Shown: piece after piece, positions 17,838-25,662 of the stretch
Layout of the letters: the number at the start of each line of letters is the position of its first letter
Position numbering within the stretch: position 1 is the stretch's first letter
Assembly: GCA_964500605.1 (NCBI GenBank)
Contig: CAZCOS010000004.1
Coordinates: 1-64,000, forward strand
Direction of reading: 5' to 3'
Length of the DNA: 64,000 bases
From: Sterolibacterium sp964500605
GTDB lineage: Bacteria > Pseudomonadota > Gammaproteobacteria > Burkholderiales > Rhodocyclaceae
Made by a program: the position numbers and the translations under genes
Notes under the pieces: generated by a model
Databases searched by the model: none
What the model saw: only the letters and a program-made list of their open reading frames with translations
What the model was told of the DNA's origin: nothing

Positions 17838-18338
17838 ATGGAAAACCACGGCATCATTCTTCGCCTCGACGGTGACCACGCCCTTGTTGAAGTTCGCCCT
17901 CCCGAAAGTGGCTGCGGGCGTTGTCACGAAGCGGGCGGATGCGGCAGCAATCTACTCAATGAGTCGCTGCGCCCACAAAAAATGAATCTCTACCGTTTGC
18001 GCAACACCATTGGCGCGCTTCCCGGCGAACGGGTCATCATTCACATTCCCGAAGGGGCCATGTTGCGTGCTGCCCTCCTGGCCTATCTATTTCCAGCACT
18101 CGCCCTCATCCTCGGCGCAGCACTAGGCAAGGCATTTTTCGCATATGAAGCTGCCTCCCTCGCGGGCGGTGCGCTGGGACTGCTGATGGCACTGGCCCTG
18201 CTCAGGCTTCGCGAACGGTTTCAGAACACAACACATTCCCCACATTCCTCCGTGTCTCCCACCCTGCGACGGATGCGGGAAAGTGAAGAAATCAACACCA
18301 GAACACGCCCAAACCCCTGCCACCCCTCATCGACATGA
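17838..18338 (+). CDS. rseC: RseC/SoxR-reducing family protein
   Basis: 166 residues. The N-terminal part has the cysteine cluster C-x2-C-x5-C (SGCGRCHEAGGCGS, about residues 25-38) typical of RseC. Two membrane helices follow (about 75-98 and 103-122). The C-terminal ~35 residues are variable. RseC proteins are positive modulators of sigma-E or take part in SoxR reduction; the exact role is unsettled. It is the fourth gene of the rpoE group, and its stop overlaps the next start by 4 nt. Confidence 0.88.
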   Translation: MENHGIILRLDGDHALVEVRPPESGCGRCHEAGGCGSNLLNESLRPQKMNLYRLRNTIGALPGERVIIHIPEGAMLRAALLAYLFPALALILGAALGKAFFAYEAASLAGGALGLLMALALLRLRERFQNTTHSPHSSVSPTLRRMRESEEINTRTRPNPCHPSST

Positions 18339-18667
18339 CGCCTGCCCACCCCTGGCTGACACTCTACAGCCGCAGCTACTGCCATCTATGTCAAGACATG
18401 TTCGACGCTTTGCAGGAACTGTGCGAACAACTGAACGCTGCTTTCATCCTGGACAAAGTGCAAGTCATCGACGTGGATACCGACCCGGCACTGGTCGCGC
18501 AATACGATGAAAAAGTACCTGTACTGGTTGCCCATGAAAACGGAGTCCTTGAAGAGCTTTGCCATTACCATCTCGACACCCGAACGGTCAGCCTTTTTTT
18601 GACAAAAAAACTAGGAAGTCTGGATACCCAGTCCTCCTCTCATCCCTCTTCCGGAACGACCTCCTGA
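18335..18667 (+). CDS. Glutaredoxin-like protein (DUF836 type)
   Basis: 110 residues with a thioredoxin fold. The N-terminal LYSRSYCHLCQDM carries a CxxC pair (Cys17-HL-Cys20), and a cis-proline region KVPVLVAHENGVL lies near residue 64. The short single-domain form matches the glutaredoxin-like family that follows rseC or mucD in many betaproteobacterial rpoE operons. It overlaps the rseC stop by 4 nt and is abutted by the glycosylase gene, so it is translated as part of the same chain. Substrate unknown. Confidence 0.86.
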   Translation: MTPAHPWLTLYSRSYCHLCQDMFDALQELCEQLNAAFILDKVQVIDVDTDPALVAQYDEKVPVLVAHENGVLEELCHYHLDTRTVSLFLTKKLGSLDTQSSSHPSSGTTS

Positions 18668-19363
18668 ATGTCGCCTTCCCTTCCCTCATCCCGCCCGCCC
18701 GCCACGGCCGCAAACCCCGAAGCCTGCACGGATTGTCCCCGGCTGGTGAGTTTTCTGACCGATGTGCGACGCCAGTATCCTGACTACCATACCCGTCCCG
18801 TTCCCCCTTTTGGTGATCCAAAGGCAGCCCTGCTCATCGTCGGTCTTGCCCCCGGCATGCACGGCGCAAACCGGACGGGCCGCCCCTTCACGGGCGACCA
18901 CGCCGGCATCCTGCTCTACGACACCCTGCACCGTTACGGATTTGCCAGCCAGCCCACCTCCGTCTCGAAGGATGATCCTCTGCGGCTCCTGAACTGTCGC
19001 ATCACCAATGCCGTGAAATGCTTGCCTCCGCAAAACAAACCTTTGCCAGAGGAAATCCGCACCTGCAACCATTTTCTGGCCGAAGAATTGCGAGCCTCCC
19101 CCGAGGTGCGCGTTCTCATCGCCCTGGGCAGCATAGCCCATGCCGCCATTCTCCAAGCCCTGTCGTTGAAAAAATCCGCCTTTGCCTTCGCACACGCCGC
19201 ACGCCACACCTTGCCCGATGGCCGAATCCTTATCGACAGCTACCATTGCAGCCGTTACAACACCCAGACGAAACGGCTAACGGCAGAAGGCTTTGCCCGG
19301 ATTTTTGAACTGGCGAGCAGCGAACTTGAACGCATCCACCCCGCCCGATCCTCCGCCGCCTGA
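18668..19363 (+). CDS. Uracil-DNA glycosylase, family 5 (UDGb), Fe-S type
   Basis: 231 residues. Cys20 and Cys23, with later cysteines in NAVKCLPPQNKP and RTCNHFL, form the four-cysteine [4Fe-4S] site. Motif 1 is GLAPGMHGANRTGRPFTGD (about residue 59), which lacks the usual catalytic Asp as expected for family 5. The C-terminal SYHCSRYNTQTKRL is the second active-site motif. It removes uracil, and in some members hypoxanthine, from DNA. The ATG starts directly after the stop of the glutaredoxin-like gene, and the 3' end overlaps uvrC. Confidence 0.92.
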   Translation: MSPSLPSSRPPATAANPEACTDCPRLVSFLTDVRRQYPDYHTRPVPPFGDPKAALLIVGLAPGMHGANRTGRPFTGDHAGILLYDTLHRYGFASQPTSVSKDDPLRLLNCRITNAVKCLPPQNKPLPEEIRTCNHFLAEELRASPEVRVLIALGSIAHAAILQALSLKKSAFAFAHAARHTLPDGRILIDSYHCSRYNTQTKRLTAEGFARIFELASSELERIHPARSSAA

Positions 19364-21188
19364 CAAGCCGACGCCCTTTGATCCGGCGACTCTGCTTGCC
19401 ACACTCCCGGACGAACCCGGGGTGTACCGCATGTTGTCGGCCGAAGAAGAAGTGCTCTACGTCGGCAAGGCCAAAAATCTCAAGAAACGGGTCAGCTCCT
19501 ATTTTCAAAAAACAGGCCAAAGCCCTCGCATCGCATTGATGCTAACCAAAGTGGCCCAAGTCGACATCACGGCCACGCGCTCCGAAGCCGAGGCCCTGAT
19601 CCTTGAAAACACCCTCATCAAGCGGCTGGCCCCGAAGTACAACATCCTGTTTCGGGACGACAAAAGTTATCCCTACATCGTCCTCACCGGAGACCCTTTT
19701 CCAAGACTGGCGTTTCACCGAGGCGCAGCCAGGCCCGGCGACCAGGTCTTTGGCCCCTATCCCAGTAGCCAGGCTGTCCGCGAAGCCATTGGGCTTCTGC
19801 AAAAAACCTTTCTACTGCGAACCTGTGAAAACGCCGTTTTTGCCCACCGCTCCCGACCCTGCCTGCTATACCAGATCAAGCGTTGCAAGGCACCCTGTGT
19901 CAACCTCACCACAGCAGAGGAATACGGCCAGGATGTTCGCCACGCCATCGCCTTCCTGCGTGGCCAACACGACGCACTGATCGACCAGCTGACTCAAGCC
20001 ATGCAGGAAGCGGCCAGCCAGCTGCATTTCGAAACAGCCATGCAACTGCGCGACCAGATCCGCGCCCTTCAAGCCGTCTTGCACCGCCAGTATGTCAGCA
20101 GCACCGGCGCGGAAAATGTCGACATCCTTGTTGCCCTCGTCCAGGACGGTGAGTTATGCGTGAATCTGGCTATGGTGCGTAATGGCCAGCATTTGGGCGA
20201 CCGTGCCTGTTTTCCGCAAACCAGCCATCTTCAGCAAGGCTGGCAAGGTGAAGAAACGCTCGCCCTGCAAGCCTTCATCGAACAGCATTATCTCGACCAC
20301 CCCCGCCCCAACCGCCTGATTCTCAATCACACTCCCGAAGCGACAACAACGGCCTTTTTCGAAGCTGCTCGCCTGCGGGTGAGCGTGAATCTTCCCCGTA
20401 ACGAAATGGAACGCGCATGGCTGGGCATGGCGGAAAACAATGCCCGGCTGGCGATCGAAGCACGCCGACACGCCGCCAGCAACACCCGTCATCGGCTGGA
20501 CGCCCTGACCCAAGCTCTTGAATTCGACGCCCCCCCCATCCGCATCGAATGCTTCGACATCAGCCACACGCAAGGCGAAGGCACGGTCGCCTCTTGCGTG
20601 GTTTGTCTCGAAGGCAGCATGAAAAAGGGAGAATATCGACGCTTCAACATCACCGGCATTCAACCCGGCGACGACTACGCCGCCATGCGTCAAGCCTTGA
20701 CCCGACGCTATGAAAAAGCCGCCGCAGAAGACAAGGATAGTGCCTTGCCCGACCTCGTCCTGATCGATGGCGGAAAAGGACAGCTCGGCATGGCGCGTGA
20801 GGTTTTCGCGGAACTGGGTATTTCACACATCCCGAGTGTCGGCATCGCCAAGGGAGAAACTCGCAAACCCGGTTTGGAGACGCTCATCGTGGGCGAAGAC
20901 ATGGCCACCTTGAATCTGCCAGCCCATCACCCTGCCCTGCACCTGATCCAGGAAATCCGCGACGAATCCCACCGTTTCGCCCTCTTTGGGCATCGCGCAA
21001 AACGCGACAAAGCCCGCACCCGTTCCCGGCTTGAAGAGATCGAGGGCATCGGCCCACAGCGGCGTCGAAAGCTACTCGCCCGCTTCGGCGGCTTGCAAGG
21101 GGTACTGGCTGCTACGGTCGAAGACATCTGCCGTGTCGAAGGCATCAGCCGCGCACTGGCACAGAAAATTTATGACGGGTTACACTAG
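19326..21188 (+). CDS. uvrC: Excinuclease ABC subunit C
   Basis: 620 residues from a TTG at 19326. TTG codons at 19293 and 19305 are alternatives, and no ATG or GTG lies before the conserved region. Domains: GIY-YIG nuclease at the N-terminus (PGVYRML, VLYVGKAKNLKKRVSSYF), UVR motif (about 205-240), RNase H-like endonuclease domain (IECFDISHTQGEGTVASCVV, LVLIDGGKGQL), and C-terminal tandem HhH (IEGIGPQRRRKLLARFGG). It makes both incisions in nucleotide excision repair. It overlaps the glycosylase gene by at least 38 nt, implying translational coupling. Confidence 0.94.
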   Translation: MNASTPPDPPPPDKPTPFDPATLLATLPDEPGVYRMLSAEEEVLYVGKAKNLKKRVSSYFQKTGQSPRIALMLTKVAQVDITATRSEAEALILENTLIKRLAPKYNILFRDDKSYPYIVLTGDPFPRLAFHRGAARPGDQVFGPYPSSQAVREAIGLLQKTFLLRTCENAVFAHRSRPCLLYQIKRCKAPCVNLTTAEEYGQDVRHAIAFLRGQHDALIDQLTQAMQEAASQLHFETAMQLRDQIRALQAVLHRQYVSSTGAENVDILVALVQDGELCVNLAMVRNGQHLGDRACFPQTSHLQQGWQGEETLALQAFIEQHYLDHPRPNRLILNHTPEATTTAFFEAARLRVSVNLPRNEMERAWLGMAENNARLAIEARRHAASNTRHRLDALTQALEFDAPPIRIECFDISHTQGEGTVASCVVCLEGSMKKGEYRRFNITGIQPGDDYAAMRQALTRRYEKAAAEDKDSALPDLVLIDGGKGQLGMAREVFAELGISHIPSVGIAKGETRKPGLETLIVGEDMATLNLPAHHPALHLIQEIRDESHRFALFGHRAKRDKARTRSRLEEIEGIGPQRRRKLLARFGGLQGVLAATVEDICRVEGISRALAQKIYDGLH

Positions 21189-21302
21189 CGTCTCGGCACG
21201 GTCACGCCTGAATCCTTTTCCTTTCGTACTTACCTTACCCCCCCACTCGTCACATCCGCCACATCTGCCGCAGCGACGGCATCTCCCACACCTCCGATTC
21301 TC

Positions 21303-21881
21303 ATGCCCTTCAACATCCCCATCCTGCTCACCTGGGCGCGCATTGTCCTGATTCCGCTATTTGTCGGGGTGTTTTACATTTCACCCGATCTGCTAACGCC
21401 GCACGAGCAATCGCTCGCCGCCACACTGATTTTCATGATTGCGGGAGTCACGGACTGGCTGGATGGGTGGCTGGCGCGCAAACTGGGCCAAACATCCGCC
21501 TTCGGTGCTTTTCTCGACCCAGTGGCCGACAAACTCATGGTCGCCGCCGCTTTGATCGTTCTTGTTCAACTGGGCCGTATCGACGCCATCATCGCCATCA
21601 TCATCATCGGGCGGGAGATCGCCATCTCTGCATTACGCGAATGGATGGCCAAAATTGGAGCCGCCGAGAGCGTGGCGGTTTCTTTTCTCGGAAAAATTAA
21701 GACCGTTGCCCAAATGGTAGCGATTCCGGCCCTGCTCTATCAGGAAAACTTTTTCGGGCTCGATACCCGGCAGATCGGCTACGGCCTGATCCTCATCGCT
21801 GCGGCCCTGACGCTCTGGTCCATGGCCTATTACCTCAAAATGGCCTGGCCAGAAATCTCCCTGCGCAGTCGAACACGCTAA
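21303..21881 (+). CDS. pgsA: CDP-diacylglycerol-glycerol-3-phosphate 3-phosphatidyltransferase
   Basis: 192 residues, multi-pass inner-membrane protein. The CDP-alcohol phosphatidyltransferase motif D-x2-DG-x2-AR-x8-G-x3-D-x3-D is intact (DWLDGWLARKLG, then FGAFLDPVADK, about residues 57-80). It makes phosphatidylglycerol-phosphate, the precursor of PG and cardiolipin. uvrC-pgsA is a conserved pair in proteobacteria. It converges on hfq with a 76-bp gap. Confidence 0.95.
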   Translation: MPFNIPILLTWARIVLIPLFVGVFYISPDLLTPHEQSLAATLIFMIAGVTDWLDGWLARKLGQTSAFGAFLDPVADKLMVAAALIVLVQLGRIDAIIAIIIIGREIAISALREWMAKIGAAESVAVSFLGKIKTVAQMVAIPALLYQENFFGLDTRQIGYGLILIAAALTLWSMAYYLKMAWPEISLRSRTR

Positions 21882-21957
21882 GCCAAAACGAAAACGGGTG
21901 CGCAAACAAACCCACCCCCTCCGGATTTTTATCGAGAGATCACTGCCATCACCAGGA

Positions 21958-22194
21958 TCAATCGTTGTCTGCATCCTGAGAAACCGTCACTGGGCGACCG
22001 GGGACGATGGTTGAAATGGCATGTTTGTACACCATCTGGGTGACCGTGTTTTTGAGCAGAACCACATACTGGTCAAAAGACTCGATCTGCCCTTGCAGCT
22101 TGATGCCATTGACCAGATAAATGGACACCGGCACATGTTCGCGGCGCAGTGTGTTCAAAAACGGATCCTGCAGCATTTGTCCCTTGTTGCTCAT
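21958..22194 (-). CDS. hfq: RNA chaperone Hfq
   Basis: 78 residues. The Sm1 motif is LNTLRREHVPVSIYLVNGIKLQGQIESFDQYVVLLKN, and the Sm2 motif YKHAISTIVP is intact. The C-terminal tail is short, as usual for Betaproteobacteria. A Shine-Dalgarno (AGGAG) lies about 10 nt before the ATG. der is upstream, but the usual downstream partner hflX is missing here and convergent pgsA takes its place. Confidence 0.98.
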   Translation of the reverse strand: MSNKGQMLQDPFLNTLRREHVPVSIYLVNGIKLQGQIESFDQYVVLLKNTVTQMVYKHAISTIVPGRPVTVSQDADND

Positions 22195-22242
22195 GAATCG
22201 TTTCTCCTAATGAATTAGTTTCAAGTTTGTTGGGTTTGTTGA

Positions 22243-22262
22243 GTTTGATCAACGGATCAAAC
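22243..22262. promoter_or_regulatory. Inverted repeat in the hfq leader
   Basis: A perfect 8-bp inverted repeat (GTTTGATC, 4-nt loop, GATCAAAC) in the der-hfq intergenic region, about 50 bp before the hfq ATG. It lacks a clear T-run, so it is not an obvious terminator. It may be an operator or a leader hairpin for hfq autoregulation; this is inference. Confidence 0.4.
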
Positions 22263-22299
22263 AGCTATGAGGGAAATCAGCAGGTCATTCGCAAGCCAT

Positions 22300-23733
22300 T
22301 TAGCGGGCCGCCTGCTTTTTTCGTGGACGACGAGTGGCTCCGGCCTTTGAAGTTGTCGAAGCGGTCGAAGAACGCTCCGGTTTTTCCCGGCGCAGTCGTT
22401 GAGGTTCGGATTTCTTTTCGGCGTAGGGATTGTCACTACTACGGAATGACACCCGTAGCGGCGTTCCCTGCAATTTGAACACCGTCATGAAAGTTCGTTC
22501 CAGATAACGGCGATAAGCCTCCGGGACTTCTTCGAGCGCGTTGCCATGAATGACGATGAGAGGCGGATTTTGTCCGCCCTGATGGGCATAGCGCATTTTG
22601 GGTCTGAAGATGCCATGACGAGGCGGGGCCTGCTTGGCCACAGCGGCTTGCAGAGCCCGCGTGAGCCTCGGCGTCGAAAGTTTGGCCATGGCTGCCGTCC
22701 AGGCCTTGTCGATCGAGGTCAGCACACCGCCGATCCCTTCATCATTCAGGGCCGAGATGTAGTGCATCCGGGCAAAGCCGAGGAAATTCAGCTTACGTTC
22801 GAGATCCTGCTTGACCTGTTCCCGCCGGTAAGGATCAACGGCATCCCATTTATTCACGGCCACCACCAGGGCTCGTCCGGCTTCGATGGCGAAACCGGCG
22901 ATGTGTGCATCCTGATCAGAAATATCCTGGCTGGCATCTACCATCAAAACGACGACGTTGCTTTGCTCGATCGCCTGCAGGGTCTTGATGACGGAAAATT
23001 TCTCGATGGCCTCGAAAACCTTGCCCCGACGGCGCAAGCCCGCCGTGTCGATCAATACATAATCCCGGCCATTGCGGCTGAAAGGAACTTCGATCGCATC
23101 TCGCGTTGTGCCGGGCATGTCAAAAGCGATGACCCGTTCTTCACCCAGCAGGGTATTGACGAAGGTGCTCTTGCCGACGTTGGGCCGTCCCGCAACGGCA
23201 ACCCTCGGGCCGGATTCTGGGTTGTCTTCAACCGCATCTTCCGGAAACGCAGCCAGCGCCTCTGAAATCAGCTCACGGACCCCGTCGCCATGGGCCGCTG
23301 AAATAACCAGGGGCGTGCCACAACCCAATTCATGGAATTCAGCCGCCACCATCGGACGGTTCATGCCTTCGGCTTTATTGACAACGAGCAGGAGCGGGCG
23401 GCCGGTTCGTCGCAGACGTTCTGCGATGACTTTGTCCTGTGGCGTGAGGCCGATCCGCCCATCTACGACGAAAAGCAAAAGATCGGCCTCGGCAATGGCG
23501 GATTCAGCCTGTCGCGCCATTTCGTGCATGATGCCCGTCTTGGCTTGAGGCTCGAACCCCCCTGTATCGACAACCAGATAAGGGCGATCGCCAACCAAAC
23601 CATGACCGTAGTGACGATCACGGGTCAGACCTGGTAGATCGGCAACCAGTGCATCGCGTGTTTTGGTCAGACGATTGAAAAGCGTCGACTTGCCCACATT
23701 CGGTCGCCCGACAATCGCCAGTGTGGGTTTCAT
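22300..23733 (-). CDS. der: Ribosome biogenesis GTPase Der (EngA)
   Basis: 477 residues with two tandem Ras-like GTPase domains: G1 motifs GRPNVGKSTLFNRL (about residue 8) and GRPNVGKSTFVNTL (about 185), G3 DTGG and DTAG, G4 NKAE and NKWD. A C-terminal KH-like domain and a basic tail follow. Essential for 50S maturation. The ATG at 23733 gives the canonical start MKPTLAIVGRPNVGKS and has AGGAAGG upstream. An upstream in-frame start would add 28 unrelated residues. Confidence 0.97.
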   Translation of the reverse strand: MKPTLAIVGRPNVGKSTLFNRLTKTRDALVADLPGLTRDRHYGHGLVGDRPYLVVDTGGFEPQAKTGIMHEMARQAESAIAEADLLLFVVDGRIGLTPQDKVIAERLRRTGRPLLLVVNKAEGMNRPMVAAEFHELGCGTPLVISAAHGDGVRELISEALAAFPEDAVEDNPESGPRVAVAGRPNVGKSTFVNTLLGEERVIAFDMPGTTRDAIEVPFSRNGRDYVLIDTAGLRRRGKVFEAIEKFSVIKTLQAIEQSNVVVLMVDASQDISDQDAHIAGFAIEAGRALVVAVNKWDAVDPYRREQVKQDLERKLNFLGFARMHYISALNDEGIGGVLTSIDKAWTAAMAKLSTPRLTRALQAAVAKQAPPRHGIFRPKMRYAHQGGQNPPLIVIHGNALEEVPEAYRRYLERTFMTVFKLQGTPLRVSFRSSDNPYAEKKSEPQRLRREKPERSSTASTTSKAGATRRPRKKQAAR

Positions 23734-23767
23734 ACCGAAGCGTCCTTCCTGTCGTTCAGTGAAGCGT

Positions 23768-24907
23768 TCATCGTGCCGAGAGCGCGTACACCGCGCCACT
23801 CCGGGTTTGCACGACAAAGCCCTCCTTGAAAGCCTTCGGATCGGACATCAATTTTCCGGTCTCGCTGTAGCGTGCGGCAAAGCTGCCGTTGGCAAGATTC
23901 AGTAAATGAATAACCCCCAGACCATCGGCAACAACAAGATTGGAGCCTACAACCAGCGGCTTGAAAAGATGACGCCAGGACAGTTTGTCCTGCTTCCAGA
24001 GGCTGGCTCCATTGCTGCGATCAAAGGCGAGAACGTGGCCTTTGTCATCGCTGACGTACACGGCTTTTTGATCGACATCGATGCCTGCCGTGCTGGAGAC
24101 ATCGCGCGACCACATCAGCTTGCCGTTGTTCAGTTCAAAGCAGGCCACACGACCCTGATAGGCCACGGCACAGACCGTATTGCCATAAACGACCGGCAGG
24201 CTGGTGACATCCGCCACCCGTTCCAGTTCCGTCGTGCCCTTGGGCAAGGCCACGGTTCCTTCCCAGAGCGCGCCTCCGTTGGCCGGATTCAGTGCAAGCA
24301 GTTTGCCACCCGGAAAGCCGGCCAGAATGGCCCTGCCGCCCAAGACGACGCCGGCCGTATTACGAACGGCGAGCGTCGGCGTACTGCGCTGATATACCCA
24401 GCGTCGTTTACCGTCACTCGATGCGAGCGCATAAATTCGGGAATCGCCGCTGCGAACCACGACGAGATCATCTGCAATCGTCGGTGCTGCCAAAATTTCC
24501 GAACTGAGCTGAGCCTGCCACAAAGGCTTGCCGCTGCTTGCATCAAAGGTCAGTACTTCACCTTTGCTTGTCCCCACTGCAACCAGACGGCCATTGCTGC
24601 CCACGCCTGCAGAAAGAGGCTTCCCTGCATCAATGCGCCAGACCTGACGGCCCGCATCAAAGCGCGCAAGCGAGCCATCCGCGCCTGCGGCATAAACACT
24701 CTCGCCCACCACGGCCGGCGAGAGAGCAGCATCCTCGCCCCGGCCGACGCTGGCCTGCCATTGCGTTTTCACATCAACAACAGACTTGAAAGCCACCAGC
24801 TCAGCAGGCTTGAGCTTAGGCTCGCTGGCAAAGGGATTGAGCGAGGAGCAAGCCGCACAGATTGCCAGCGTCATTGAAGCCAGTGCGGCCAGACGGAACT
24901 GCTTCAT
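23768..24907 (-). CDS. bamB: Outer-membrane assembly lipoprotein BamB
   Basis: 379 residues. A lipoprotein signal peptide ends in the lipobox LAICAAC (Cys20). The body is an eight-bladed PQQ-like beta-propeller with repeated W/A-G-D blade motifs (SGKPLWQAQL, NGGALWEGTV, NNGKLMWSRDV, NGASLWKQDKL). It is a non-essential subunit of the BAM complex that inserts outer-membrane proteins. Its ATG overlaps the yfgM stop by 4 nt. Confidence 0.95.
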   Translation of the reverse strand: MKQFRLAALASMTLAICAACSSLNPFASEPKLKPAELVAFKSVVDVKTQWQASVGRGEDAALSPAVVGESVYAAGADGSLARFDAGRQVWRIDAGKPLSAGVGSNGRLVAVGTSKGEVLTFDASSGKPLWQAQLSSEILAAPTIADDLVVVRSGDSRIYALASSDGKRRWVYQRSTPTLAVRNTAGVVLGGRAILAGFPGGKLLALNPANGGALWEGTVALPKGTTELERVADVTSLPVVYGNTVCAVAYQGRVACFELNNGKLMWSRDVSSTAGIDVDQKAVYVSDDKGHVLAFDRSNGASLWKQDKLSWRHLFKPLVVGSNLVVADGLGVIHLLNLANGSFAARYSETGKLMSDPKAFKEGFVVQTRSGAVYALSAR

Positions 24908-25662
24908 GGCCGTTTTTCCTCAGGCTTGATGTTTTGCTTGGCGTCTTGCTGGGTGTCTTTTGCGGCATCATTGGTGGCCGGATTGCTGAACGAAGGCAAG
25001 GGTATGCCCTGGAATTCCATCTTGACCTGCAGCATGTCACGGTAAGGAGCCTGACGCTGCGCGTGGCCGGCCGCCTTCTGCATTTCGTCGTATTTGTTCA
25101 AGGCGGTCTGATAAGCCGCCTTGGCTTCACTCGACTTACCCTGTGCTGAAAGGATGTCGCCACGAATCTCGGCAAATCGGGCTGCAAAAGGCAAGGAAGG
25201 CTCGACAGAAACGGCTTTCATCGCATCGTCCAGTTCCTTGGCGTCCAGCAACATGGAAGCGAGGCGCAAATGGGCCAGATCACGCAGTCCTTCGTCGCTG
25301 GCATGGTCTGCTGCCCATTGCAGTTGTGCGCGTGCCGTTTTGAGATCGGAAGACTCTGCCTGAACACGAGCCGACAGCAAAGCGGCCATGCCTGCGTAAC
25401 TGGTTCCGGGAAATTTATCGATCAACTCTCCCGTTGCCTCACGCGCCTTTTTCGCATCATGCGAACGGCTCGCTTGTTCCACCACTGAATAGAGCACACT
25501 GGCCTGCGTTGCCTGGCTGCGTTGCCACCAGTTCCAGCCCTGCCAGGCCGCAACACTCAGGGTAATGGCCAAAGCCCCGCCCGTTACCAGATTGCCATAG
25601 CGTTTCCACCAGGTTTTCAGTTCGTCGATCTGTTCCTGCTCTTCGAGATCATAGACTGCCAT
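24904..25662 (-). CDS. yfgM: YfgM-like periplasmic TPR protein (ancillary SecYEG chaperone)
   Basis: 252 residues from the ATG at 25662 (MAVYDLEEQEQIDELKTWW), chosen because GGGGAG lies just upstream. An in-frame start at 25680 has no such site. One membrane segment (about 26-46) is followed by TPR-like helices in the periplasm and a Gln/Lys-rich tail. In E. coli YfgM works with PpiD at the SecYEG translocon. It overlaps the hisS 3' end by 14 nt and bamB by 4 nt, in the usual hisS-yfgM-bamB-der order. Confidence 0.9.
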   Translation of the reverse strand: MAVYDLEEQEQIDELKTWWKRYGNLVTGGALAITLSVAAWQGWNWWQRSQATQASVLYSVVEQASRSHDAKKAREATGELIDKFPGTSYAGMAALLSARVQAESSDLKTARAQLQWAADHASDEGLRDLAHLRLASMLLDAKELDDAMKAVSVEPSLPFAARFAEIRGDILSAQGKSSEAKAAYQTALNKYDEMQKAAGHAQRQAPYRDMLQVKMEFQGIPLPSFSNPATNDAAKDTQQDAKQNIKPEEKRP

